Of a stretch of 17,911 nucleotides of DNA, positions 1 through 6,600 are shown piece after piece. The stretch is from CAVRZR01 sp964354215 (GTDB lineage: Bacteria; Actinomycetota; Coriobacteriia; Anaerosomatales; CAVRZR01). Each line of letters starts with the position of its first letter. Position 1 is the first letter of the stretch. The stretch covers positions 1 through 17,911 of the forward strand of contig CAYGYT010000042.1 of assembly GCA_964354215.1 (NCBI GenBank). Direction: 5' to 3'. A model generated the notes under the pieces. It saw only the letters and a program-made list of their open reading frames with translations. It searched no databases and was not told where the DNA came from. The translations under genes were made by a program, and so were the position numbers.

Positions 1-66
1 GTCTGCAACTGCGGACTCACCACGAATCCGCCGTACTGCAGCGGCGCACACGTAGAGCTCGAGTAG
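1..66 (+). CDS. CDGSH-type iron-sulfur domain protein, C-terminal end (partial)
   Basis: Only the last 21 codons, ending in TAG at 64-66, lie in the window. They read VCNCGLTTNPPYCSGAH followed by a short tail. This fits the CDGSH signature C-x-C-x2-[S/T]-x3-P-x-C-[D]-G-[S/A/T]-H, with three Cys and one His to bind a [2Fe-2S] cluster. The residue after the third Cys is Ser instead of the usual Asp. CDGSH proteins bind a redox-active, labile cluster and are thought to act in electron transfer or iron and redox homeostasis; the specific role here is unknown. The start lies outside the window. The gene converges on selD, whose stop is 43 bases away. The signature is very specific, so the family call is fairly safe despite the short fragment. 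Confidence 0.72.
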   Translation, partial: VCNCGLTTNPPYCSGAHVELE

Positions 67-109
67 CGAGGCCAACGTCCTCACAGGGCATACCCGCCGC
101 CCCTGCCCG

Positions 110-1153
110 CTAGCGAACGACGATCGCCCCCGCGTCCCCGTCGGTCAGGCACCCGACGACGGCCGCTAGTACTCCGCGGCCGGCCAGAGCAACCCGCATC
201 TCCTCGGCAGATTCCTCGGGCACACTCATGAGCAGGCCGCCGCTCGTCTGCGGATCGCAGAGCACGCGCATCCACACCGCGCGGTCGAAATCGGCGGCGT
301 CCCAGCTGGTGAACGGCTCGGCGAACGCGATCACATCCGCGGTTCTGCCGGGAACGACGCCTCCGGCCGCGTAGTCGAGTGCACGGTCGAAGAATGGCAC
401 CGCGACAAGGTCGAGCTCTCCCGCGCACCCGCTCGCGGAGAGCATCTCGTGCAGGTGCCCGAGTAAGCCGAAGCCCGTGACATCCGTCGCCGCGCGGACG
501 CCCACCTCAAGCATCGCGTCTGCAGCGTCGCGGTTGAGCGTCGCCATCGTCTCGATGACCACCCGCGCGGTCTCTTCGGTCTCGAGCCCGTTCTTGAGGG
601 CCGTGCCGAAGATGCCGGTACCCACGGGCTTCGTCAGGAAGAGCACATCGCCCGGCCGCGCGCCGGCGTTTCGCACGACGCGGTCCGGATGCACGCTGCC
701 GAAGACCGCGAGTCCGTACTTGGGCTCGTTGTCGTCGATCGTGTGACCGCCAACGATCACGGCGCCGGCCTCGACGACCTTCTCGGCGCCACCGCGGACG
801 ACCTCACCAACGATGTCGGCGCCCATCGAGCACGGAAAGGCGAGCAGGTTCATCGCAGCGAGCGGGCGACCCCCCATAGCGTAGATGTCGGAGAGTGCGT
901 TGGCCGCGGTGATGCGACCGAAGTCATACGGGTCGTCGACGATGGGCGTGAAGAAGTCGACCGTGAGCAGCGCCGCCATGTCGTCGGACAGGCGGTAGAC
1001 GGCCGCATCGTCGCTCGTCTCGAAGCCGACCATGAGCTCAGCCGAGTGGCTCGGCGCTATCTTGTCGAGTACTGCCTGGAGGTCCGCCGGACCCCACTTG
1101 GCAGCTCAACCGGACTTGGTCGAGAGCTGCGTGAGCCGGATGCGTTCGCTCAT
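110..1153 (-). CDS. selD: Selenide, water dikinase SelD, itself a selenoprotein (UGA at codon 16)
   Basis: SelD makes selenophosphate, the selenium donor for selenocysteine and selenouridine synthesis, from selenide and ATP. A 307-codon open frame begins at ATG 1033, but the same frame continues upstream through one TGA (1106-1108) to ATG 1153. The upstream part reads MSERIRLTQLSTKSG-U-AAK. Residue 16 is where the family has its catalytic Cys or Sec, and Lys19 matches the essential Lys three residues later. Total length is 347 residues, the usual family size; starting at 1033 would remove the active-site loop. The ATG at 1153 has a strong ribosome-binding site (GGGGAGGAGGAG, ending about 8 bases upstream). 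Downstream motifs include FTPIVDD, GGHTIDD, ATDVTGFGLLGH and DPQTSGGLL. A SECIS-like hairpin follows the TGA. The gene lies 104 bases downstream of the glycosidase-like gene. Automated callers are likely to truncate it at 1033. Confidence 0.93.
1073..1103 (-). promoter_or_regulatory. Putative bacterial SECIS element in selD
   Basis: In the mRNA, three bases after the UGA (1108-1106), a hairpin can form. The outer stem pairs UGCC (1103-1100) with GGCA (1076-1073). There is an asymmetric internal loop (AAGU / CA). The inner 7-bp stem pairs GGGGUCC (1095-1089) with GGACCUC (1085-1079) and includes one G-U. The apical loop is GGC (1088-1086). The loop starts 17 bases after the UGA and its first two bases are G. 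This agrees with the bacterial SECIS rules I know: an apical loop of at least 3 bases with a G in the first two positions, about 16-37 bases from the UGA. It would bind SelB to recode UGA as selenocysteine. I folded it by hand and computed no energy. Confidence 0.75.
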
Positions 1154-1257
1154 GTCGCCGTCTCCTCCTCCCCTGTGATCGGGTGCGCGACCTGCTTCGA
1201 GCAGTGTAGCCGAGGATGTCTGGCGGGCCGCGCCGGCGCGCGAGGTTCCTAGGGACG

Positions 1258-3153
1258 CTACTCGGACGACAACCGGAGCGCGACGGCACCGTGCGGCCCG
1301 AGCGAGACCGTGAACTCGCTCGAGTCCACCCGCACTCGCGCACCTTGCCCGAGGTCGGTCGCATACATGACATGGCGTGCGCACGTCATGAGCGCCGCGG
1401 TCTTGTCGGCGGAATGGTTGAGCGCGATCAGCGCGTCCTCATCAGATCCTTGAAGCAGCGCAACCTCAACGCTCGCCGCGTCGCAGCGCACCGGTGCTCC
1501 GCAGCCCGCGCCCTCAGCGACTGAGGCGTACAGCTGCGCCAGCCACGTGGCCGCGGCGGGCGCGGCATCCGGTTCGGCGAGCGCGAGCGCACGCTCGAGT
1601 GGACCGGCGATGAGGACCGCCCGCCCCTGCCCGTGCTGATTGGCTGTCAGCAGAGGAATCCCCGCTTCGTCAGCGCACGAACAGAGCGCCCGCTCGGCAC
1701 GAAGGTGCGCAAAGCTCTGGACGTCGAGAGCTCCTTCGAACGGCTCGAGTCCGCCGACGACTTCCGGCTGCACCACGCGGCACACGAGGCGCCCCCGAGA
1801 TCCCATGTCCCCGAGGAACTCCACCCCAAAGAGCTCGCTTGCCGACGCCGGCAGCTCGCCCCCGCCGTACGACAGCACGAGCCAGCCGCCCGCTTGGACG
1901 AAGGCCGCGAGACGTGTCCAGGTCTTCTCGGCGATATGCGTGGCGGACGGCACGACCAGAACCGAGAGCTCGTCGAACGATTCCGACTCGTCGATGACCG
2001 CCGCCGGCACGTGAGCCTGTGTCGCACAGACGTAGGCCTGGAAACACGCCCGCGGGTCGAACAGCCCTGCCACCGAGGGGAGCGAGTCGAACCGCTCGGA
2101 CGGCATCAGGATGCCCAGGCGTGCCGGTACGGGCTCGAGCTGCCGCAGATCGAGACGGGCCGAGACGCGGGCGAACCGCGTCACTTCGGCAAGCGTCGGC
2201 TTCGCGGAGCCGTCCGTGCCGACGAGGCCGATGAGCGCGTCGAACGGATCGAGCGAGTAGACGTCACGCTCGTCGACGGCCAGGTCGCGCCAGCGCTGCA
2301 AGAGAACGCCACTGGCCCCGTTCGTGAGGCTCGACCACAACGCGGCGCGAACGTAGGAGGCTTCCTCGGCGAGAGAGGAGGCAAGATCAACCGGCCCGAT
2401 TCGGTCCGAGAGGAGCGCCGCCCCAACACCGGCACCCGCGGACGTACGCGCAAGGAACCCCGGCAGGTAGGTCGACCGGGCGGCCGCGAGCGGGCCATCG
2501 GCGGCATAGGACCGGTAGGCCGACGTTACGTGCGTGCAGGCGATGTCGCACGCCATGAGCGCCGCGCGCGCGTCCACCCCCGTCTCACGGCGAAGCGTCT
2601 CGGCGTCCACAGAGAGGAGCACCGGGTGCTCGTGGTCGACCTCTCTGATGCCCTCGCGGATCGCGTTGACCCAGGCGGTCAGCTCCTGTGAGGTCTTGAA
2701 GCCGGCACAGTAGGCCTCGTTGGCGATGTCCCAGCAGAACAGAGCCGGGTGCGTCCTGAAGCGGCTTGCGAGGCGCTGCCCGAGGGCGATCTGCCGCGCG
2801 ATCAGGTAGCTGTCTGAATGTGGGTCGCGCTTGCGCCCCCATGCGATGTCGAGCAGGTCGGCCCGCGGGTCGGCTGCGAACACGCATACGATCACCCGCA
2901 GCCCGACTTGCTCGGCAGCATCGAGCACTCTCGAAAGTCGCTCGAACGCGTCCTCGCCGTACTGGCCGACTTGCGGTTCGAGCGCCTTCCAGGACGCAAA
3001 GACGCGCACGAACGAGAGCCCGGCCGCGACCATGGCCGCGAAGTCGCCCTCAACGTCGCCGCCATACCAGGCGTCCCACGGAGCGTGTTCATCGTCGAGC
3101 GGGGAGTAGTCCACACCCACGGGGAAGGCCGTCGCTCGGCGCCCGCCGCTCAT
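1258..3153 (-). CDS. Glycoside-hydrolase-like protein (clan GH-A TIM barrel plus GH42-like middle domain), possibly inactive
   Basis: The 631-residue protein starts at ATG 3153, which overlaps the TGA of the upstream TPR gene as ATGA, so translational coupling is likely. The frame stays open to 3546, but that extension is low-complexity Arg/Ala sequence inside the TPR gene. Residues 10-290 look like a clan GH-A (GH5/GH42-like) barrel: VGVDYSP at the first strand, VRVFASWKALEPQ, and CWDIANEAY (140-148), whose Glu146 would be the acid/base. The usual second Glu, the strand-7 nucleophile, is not seen; the matching stretch is GAALLSDRIG (244-253). ALWSSLTNGASG (271-282) is typical of these barrels. 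Residues 345-440 resemble the GH42 trimerisation, glutamine-amidotransferase-like fold (LVVPSATHIAEKTW, GGWLVLSYGGG). A beta-rich tail follows. I see no signal peptide, so it is probably cytoplasmic. The substrate is unknown. Confidence 0.78.
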   Translation of the reverse strand: MSGGRRATAFPVGVDYSPLDDEHAPWDAWYGGDVEGDFAAMVAAGLSFVRVFASWKALEPQVGQYGEDAFERLSRVLDAAEQVGLRVIVCVFAADPRADLLDIAWGRKRDPHSDSYLIARQIALGQRLASRFRTHPALFCWDIANEAYCAGFKTSQELTAWVNAIREGIREVDHEHPVLLSVDAETLRRETGVDARAALMACDIACTHVTSAYRSYAADGPLAAARSTYLPGFLARTSAGAGVGAALLSDRIGPVDLASSLAEEASYVRAALWSSLTNGASGVLLQRWRDLAVDERDVYSLDPFDALIGLVGTDGSAKPTLAEVTRFARVSARLDLRQLEPVPARLGILMPSERFDSLPSVAGLFDPRACFQAYVCATQAHVPAAVIDESESFDELSVLVVPSATHIAEKTWTRLAAFVQAGGWLVLSYGGGELPASASELFGVEFLGDMGSRGRLVCRVVQPEVVGGLEPFEGALDVQSFAHLRAERALCSCADEAGIPLLTANQHGQGRAVLIAGPLERALALAEPDAAPAAATWLAQLYASVAEGAGCGAPVRCDAASVEVALLQGSDEDALIALNHSADKTAALMTCARHVMYATDLGQGARVRVDSSEFTVSLGPHGAVALRLSSE

Positions 3154-4211
3154 GCCCGGCCCTCCGCGTACGCGTCGTACAGGCGCCAGAACACGCCGCG
3201 GCTGGCGAGGTCGATGCGTGTGGCCTGCCTGAGCTGCCACGACGCCTCGCTGTGGCGGGCCTCGGCAAGGAGCATCGCCGCAAGACCGAAACGTGCACGC
3301 ACGCACGCAGCGTCTCGCTCGAGCGCGACGCGGTATGCGGCTGCGGCTCCGGCGTACCGTCGCAAGCCGATGAGCGACTCGGCGAGCAGAGCATGCGGCA
3401 ACGGATGGGCCGGCACCGCTCGCGAAAGCGCCTCGAACACTGTCGTGGTCGTTGACACGAGCGCGGGGCGCTTGGCGCAGGCAAGCCCGAGCGCGAATAC
3501 CGCGGCCGGCGTCTGCGCCGAGATGGCCATCGCACGCAGCGCACAAGCGATCGCTTCACTCACGGCGTCCTTGGCGACGTAGCCGTAGGCAGCGACGGCG
3601 AGGGCCTCGGCATTGTCCGCGTTCTCGTCGAGCGCAAACCGCGCGAGGCTGGGCTCGAGCCCGCCGCAGAGGCGGCGGAAGAACGCCTGTTGCCCGCCGT
3701 CGAGCTCGCCGCCGCTGCGAAGGAGCGGCAAGGCCGCCGAGGGACCGTCGCGCTTGAGCGCCACAACGGCCAAGCCGTACATGGCTCGCGACTCGAACCG
3801 GTCGACCTCGAGCGCGCGACGCCACGCAGCGACGGCCTCGTCGTCGAGGGAAACCGCCGCGAAGGCCTCGCCGAGCTGCACGTACCCGATCGCCGAGTCC
3901 GGAAGCACCTCAGTGAGCTCGTCCCAGACGAGCACCGACCGGTCGTACATCGCGCCTCGCAGGTCGTAGGCCGCACCGAGGCAAAGGTACGCAGGCGCGC
4001 AGGCAGAGTCAGCTTCGATGGCTGCCGACGCGAACTCGACGGCCTCTTCGTAGCAGGCTGCGGAGATCATGAGATGCGCGAGCAGCGCGTTGGCGCGCGC
4101 GCTCTTCGCGCCGGCCGCTCGCGCCCCGTGCGCCGCGCGGACCGCGGGCGCGATTGCACCGGTGCGCGCGATGGATTCGGCTCGCCGAAGCTGCACAGCC
4201 GGGTCGGTCAC
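3150..4211 (-). CDS. TPR-like repeat protein
   Basis: The 353-residue, Ala-rich, all-helical protein carries degenerate tetratricopeptide-like repeats. Examples are ANALLAHLMISAACYEEAVEFASAAIEAD, given here as ANALLAHLMIS (41-51) then EEAVEFASAAIEAD (55-68); APAYLCLGAAYD (72-83); SAIGYVQLGEAFAAVSLDDE (106-125); and AVAAWRRALEVD (126-137). More follow near the C terminus, such as AAAYRVALERDAACVRARFG. TPR arrays are protein-binding scaffolds. I chose GTG 4211 because it overlaps the preceding gene's stop as GTGA, mirroring the ATGA at this gene's own end. Another in-frame GTG at 4241 would add 10 residues. No signal peptide or membrane segment is visible. Sandwiched by overlaps between the corrinoid and glycosidase-like genes, it probably works with their products; the partner is not evident. 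Confidence 0.8.
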   Translation of the reverse strand: MTDPAVQLRRAESIARTGAIAPAVRAAHGARAAGAKSARANALLAHLMISAACYEEAVEFASAAIEADSACAPAYLCLGAAYDLRGAMYDRSVLVWDELTEVLPDSAIGYVQLGEAFAAVSLDDEAVAAWRRALEVDRFESRAMYGLAVVALKRDGPSAALPLLRSGGELDGGQQAFFRRLCGGLEPSLARFALDENADNAEALAVAAYGYVAKDAVSEAIACALRAMAISAQTPAAVFALGLACAKRPALVSTTTTVFEALSRAVPAHPLPHALLAESLIGLRRYAGAAAAYRVALERDAACVRARFGLAAMLLAEARHSEASWQLRQATRIDLASRGVFWRLYDAYAEGRA

Positions 4212-4894
4212 AACGCGTCCACCGCCCCGAGCCTGCTGCACACGCGCTCCATCACCCGAAGCGCGCTGCTCGCACCGACGATGACGCCGTTCGCTCCGAG
4301 CGAGCGAGCGAACGCGAGATCCCCCGTGAACGGCCCACCGCTCACGACGAGTAGAACCTCACGGTGGCCGCCGGAATCGAGCACGGAGCGCAGCTCCTCG
4401 GCCCTGCGGGCGCTCGAGAGCGTCTGGGCGCACGCAACGACCACCTTCGCCTGGCTCGACTCGACTCGCTCGAGGAACTCGACTGGACGAACGTCGCGGC
4501 CCAGATCGGTGACCCGATAGCCAGCATCTCTGAGCACGGCCGCGATGACGTTCTTGCCTACCGAATGTGCATCTCCGCGGAGTGTGCCGACGACGACAGC
4601 GGCGTCGGTCTCGGGTGCAGGCGTGGCCGCGAACGAGAGCAGCTGCTCCACGATCTCTGATGCTTTCTGGAAGCCCTCGTCGCCGATCTCTCTCTTGGCC
4701 CACGCCTCACCAACGAGCGCGAGCGCGGGCGCAAGCGTCGAGTCGAACACCTGCGAGTGAGGGCTGCCGTCAGCGACCGACTGTTGGAGCACGCCAACGG
4801 CCGTCGCCGCATCGGCCTTCACGAGGGCCGCATACAGACGCTGCGGAGCGTCATCGGGCTGGCGTCGTCGCCCTTGTGACTTCTTGTCCGACAC
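4208..4894 (-). CDS. Cobalamin (B12)-binding protein, corrinoid-protein type
   Basis: The 228-residue protein has the two-part layout of MtaC/MtbC/MttC corrinoid proteins and of the MetH B12-binding module. A helical cap domain (about residues 18-92, with TLAPALALVGEAWAKREI) is followed by a Rossmann-like B12-binding domain (about 97-225). The lower-axial-ligand motif D-x-H-x-x-G is present as GDAHSVGKN (107-115), with His110 as the likely cobalt ligand. Other family landmarks are DLGRDVRPVEF (130-140), the C-A-Q-T-L-S strand end (155-160), VVSGGPFT (183-190) and LGANGVIVGAS (199-209). In methyltransfer systems such proteins shuttle methyl groups between two methyltransferases; related modules also act as B12 or light sensors. 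No methyltransferase is adjacent. The start is GTG 4894, with GGGAG about 14 bases upstream. The stop overlaps the TPR gene start. Confidence 0.87.
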   Translation of the reverse strand: MSDKKSQGRRRQPDDAPQRLYAALVKADAATAVGVLQQSVADGSPHSQVFDSTLAPALALVGEAWAKREIGDEGFQKASEIVEQLLSFAATPAPETDAAVVVGTLRGDAHSVGKNVIAAVLRDAGYRVTDLGRDVRPVEFLERVESSQAKVVVACAQTLSSARRAEELRSVLDSGGHREVLLVVSGGPFTGDLAFARSLGANGVIVGASSALRVMERVCSRLGAVDAL

Positions 4895-4997
4895 CGGCTT
4901 CAGACGTCTCCCGTTTCTCGCACCGCGCGCCCACTCCAGCCGCGGCCTACTTCTCGCGCCGCGTACGCATGTTGGTAGCGCGGCTCGCCTGAACTGC

Positions 4998-5084
4998 TGG
5001 TAGCGGTGGTGGGATTCGAACCCACACGGCCTTTCGGCCAGAGGCTTTTAAGGCCCCCTCCTGTGCCAATTCGGATACACCGCC
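4998..5084 (-). tRNA. tRNA-Leu (anticodon UAA)
   Basis: The minus strand folds as a class II tRNA. The acceptor stem GGCGGTG pairs with CACCGCT (one G-U), with discriminator A and an encoded CCA (5000-4998). T8-A9 are followed by a D stem TCC/GGA. The anticodon stem GGGGC/GCCTC has loop CTTAAAA, giving anticodon UAA at 5050-5048. The long variable arm TGGCC-GAAA-GGCCG is typical of Leu/Ser. The T arm is GTGGG-TTCGAAT-CCCAC. It reads UUA and, by wobble, UUG codons, which are rare in this GC-rich genome. It lies between ppx and the corrinoid gene cluster. Confidence 0.97.
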
Positions 5085-5099
5085 GTCGTGCTACACGCT

Positions 5100-5126
5100 C
5101 TGACGTCGCTCACTGAGCGGCGTCAG
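5100..5126 (-). terminator. 12-bp hairpin at the end of ppx, possible terminator or processing site
   Basis: Positions 5100-5111 pair with 5115-5126 around a 3-base loop (5112-5114), giving 12 consecutive pairs with one G-U on the plus-strand version. The ppx stop codon (5112-5110) sits at the tip. No U-run follows on the minus strand, so it is not a classical intrinsic terminator. It ends 15 bases before the mature tRNA-Leu 5' end, so it could end the ppx transcript or mark a processing boundary. Confidence 0.45.
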
Positions 5127-6048
5127 CATAGGTCTCGAGCAGTATCCCGTACAGTATGTCGTGCTCGCTCACGAGCGTCGAATCCAGACCCGCCATGCCT
5201 ACGACGGTCTCGAGAATCAGCGCCCCGGCAACGATGACCGGAGCGCGACCGGGGTCGAGGCCAACCACATGCTTGCGTCGTTCGAGCGGCAGGGCGGCGA
5301 GCATCTCGAACAGGTCCGAGAGGTCCGAGCCCGTGAGGCAGGAGTGGTGCACCAGCTCCGGATCGTAGCTCGCAAGCTCGAGCTTGATCGCCGAGAGCGT
5401 CGTTGCGGTGCCGGCGAGGGCCACTGCGAGGCGCGGCCGGGAGCGCAGCGCGTCGAAGTAGGGCCTCAACTCGTGTGCCGCGAACGTGCGTGCTTCTTCG
5501 AGCTCGAGGCGCGTGGGTGGGTCGCTTGCCAAGAAGAGCTCGGTCAGCCGCTTCGAACCCACGTCGATAGAGCGCGACGCTTCGATATCGCGGACGCGCC
5601 CGCCGTTCTCCCTGCTCACGCTGCCGAGCACGAGTTCCGTCGAACCGCCGCCTAGGTCGGCAACGAGAATGCCGTCCCCCTCCAGCTCGTACGTCGCGCC
5701 TGTGAAGGCGAGCCGAGCCTCCGTCGAGCCGGCCACGATCTCGGGGGTCACACCGACTCGTTCGAGCAGCGCGAGGAAGTCAGCGGCGTTGTCGGCATCG
5801 CGCGACGCGGAGGTCGCGTACGCCGTGGTGCGCTCCACGCCAAGGGCCTCGATGCGGGACCTGTAGCGGGCGACGATATCGGCGACTTTGTGCATCGCGT
5901 CGTTGCCCAGCCGGCCACTCGCCGTGAGGCCCTCGCCGAGGTGGGTGATGTCGGTGGAACGCTCGACTTCGCGGATACCGTCGTCTGTGACGTCGGCTAC
6001 GAGCAGGCGCGTGGTGACGGTCCCGATGTCGATGGCCGCGATGCGCAC
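5110..6048 (-). CDS. ppx: Ppx/GppA family phosphatase (exopolyphosphatase / pppGpp phosphohydrolase)
   Basis: The 312-residue protein belongs to the ASKHA sugar-kinase/actin-like fold. It shows the phosphate-1 loop AAIDIGTVTTRLLVAD (4-19), the SASRDADNA region (80-88), the STEARLAF motif with likely catalytic Glu110, the phosphate-2 loop DLGGGSTELVLG (131-142) and the nucleotide-binding motif ALAGTATTLSAI (210-221). The length matches the short, HD-less form common in Actinobacteria. The family removes terminal phosphate from polyphosphate and/or converts pppGpp to ppGpp; which applies here cannot be read from sequence. It starts at GTG 6048, 3 bases after the DUF501 stop, so it is the last protein gene of the housekeeping block. 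Its stop lies in a strong hairpin. The neighbourhood matches the actinobacterial DUF501-ppx pair. Confidence 0.92.
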   Translation of the reverse strand: MRIAAIDIGTVTTRLLVADVTDDGIREVERSTDITHLGEGLTASGRLGNDAMHKVADIVARYRSRIEALGVERTTAYATSASRDADNAADFLALLERVGVTPEIVAGSTEARLAFTGATYELEGDGILVADLGGGSTELVLGSVSRENGGRVRDIEASRSIDVGSKRLTELFLASDPPTRLELEEARTFAAHELRPYFDALRSRPRLAVALAGTATTLSAIKLELASYDPELVHHSCLTGSDLSDLFEMLAALPLERRKHVVGLDPGRAPVIVAGALILETVVGMAGLDSTLVSEHDILYGILLETYADAAQ

Positions 6049-6051
6049 GCG

Positions 6052-6597
6052 CTAGCCCCGCCCGGGCGAGGTGCCCTCGGCGAGCCTCGAGGCGAGCGCT
6101 CCGCACCCGTCGTCATCACACGCTTCGCCGAGAAGCGCCAGTGTTTCTTGGCCGATGGGGTCTGCGACCCCGGCAAGCGAAAGAGCGACGTGAGCGTGCA
6201 AGCACTTCACGCCCACAGGGTCGCGCTGGCCGGCGATCCCCACCGATATGCACGCGTCGCTGCCGCCCGACTCTTCGGAACGCCGCTCCCGCAGTGCGCG
6301 GTCCGAAGCGTCCAGAGCGGCCGCAAGATGGGGGTCGGATTCGGTGCGCTCGTCCCACTCGGCGAGGATTCCCTCGGACTCGAGCGCGCCCGCCCGCGCG
6401 ATGAGCCACGGGCAGGTGAGCCAGTACAACGTGGGGAACGGCGTGCCATCCGCGAGGAGCGAGGGAGATGCGATCACGCTCGGCCGCTCCCACTGACAGC
6501 GCACGGCGACGCGCCAGGGCTCGCGAGGGATGCGGCCGATCTGGAGTGCGACGAGATCGCCTTCCATCTCAAAGGCCGACGCGGCGGGGCGAGCCAC
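6052..6597 (-). CDS. DUF501 domain-containing protein
   Basis: This 181-residue protein is of the DUF501 family, common in Actinobacteria between ftsB and ppx; its function is unknown. Family features are IGRIPREPWRVAVRCQWERP (20-39), LLADGTPFPTLYWLTCPWL (47-65) and VGVKCLHAHVALSLAG (128-143). The conserved Cys34, Cys62 and the K-C-L-H-A-H motif (131-136) could form a metal or catalytic site; that is inference. I kept GTG 6597 as the start because GGGAG lies 6-7 bases upstream, inside the end of the preceding gene. An internal ATG (6567) lacks such a site. It is 3 bases from the gene on each side, so it is very probably co-transcribed and coupled with both. No membrane segment or signal peptide is seen. 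Confidence 0.9.
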   Translation of the reverse strand: MARPAASAFEMEGDLVALQIGRIPREPWRVAVRCQWERPSVIASPSLLADGTPFPTLYWLTCPWLIARAGALESEGILAEWDERTESDPHLAAALDASDRALRERRSEESGGSDACISVGIAGQRDPVGVKCLHAHVALSLAGVADPIGQETLALLGEACDDDGCGALASRLAEGTSPGRG

Positions 6598-6600
6598 CGC

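Noticed and set aside
86..108. GGGCA / TGCCC inverted repeat between the CDGSH gene and selD as a terminator
   Set aside because: Only 5 bp with a 13-base loop, overlapping nothing informative and lacking a T-run; likely chance at this GC content.
110..1033. SelD as a 307-residue protein starting at ATG 1033, or selD as a pseudogene with a premature stop
   Set aside because: The upstream frame is conserved SelD sequence, the TGA falls at the catalytic Cys/Sec site, a SECIS-like hairpin follows, and the strong ribosome-binding site is at 1153.
1192..1204. CTGCT-TCG-AGCAG hairpin upstream of selD as a regulatory element
   Set aside because: The stem is only 5 bp with no flanking support; too weak to call.
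1633..2691. Plus-strand open frame of about 350 codons
   Set aside because: It is antisense to the glycosidase-like gene, with Arg/Glu-rich composition typical of GC-rich shadow frames.
3154..3546. N-terminal extension of the glycosidase-like protein to a 762-residue frame
   Set aside because: The extension is Arg/Ala/Cys-rich without domain character, lies inside the TPR gene in another frame, and the ATGA overlap at 3150-3153 gives a natural start.
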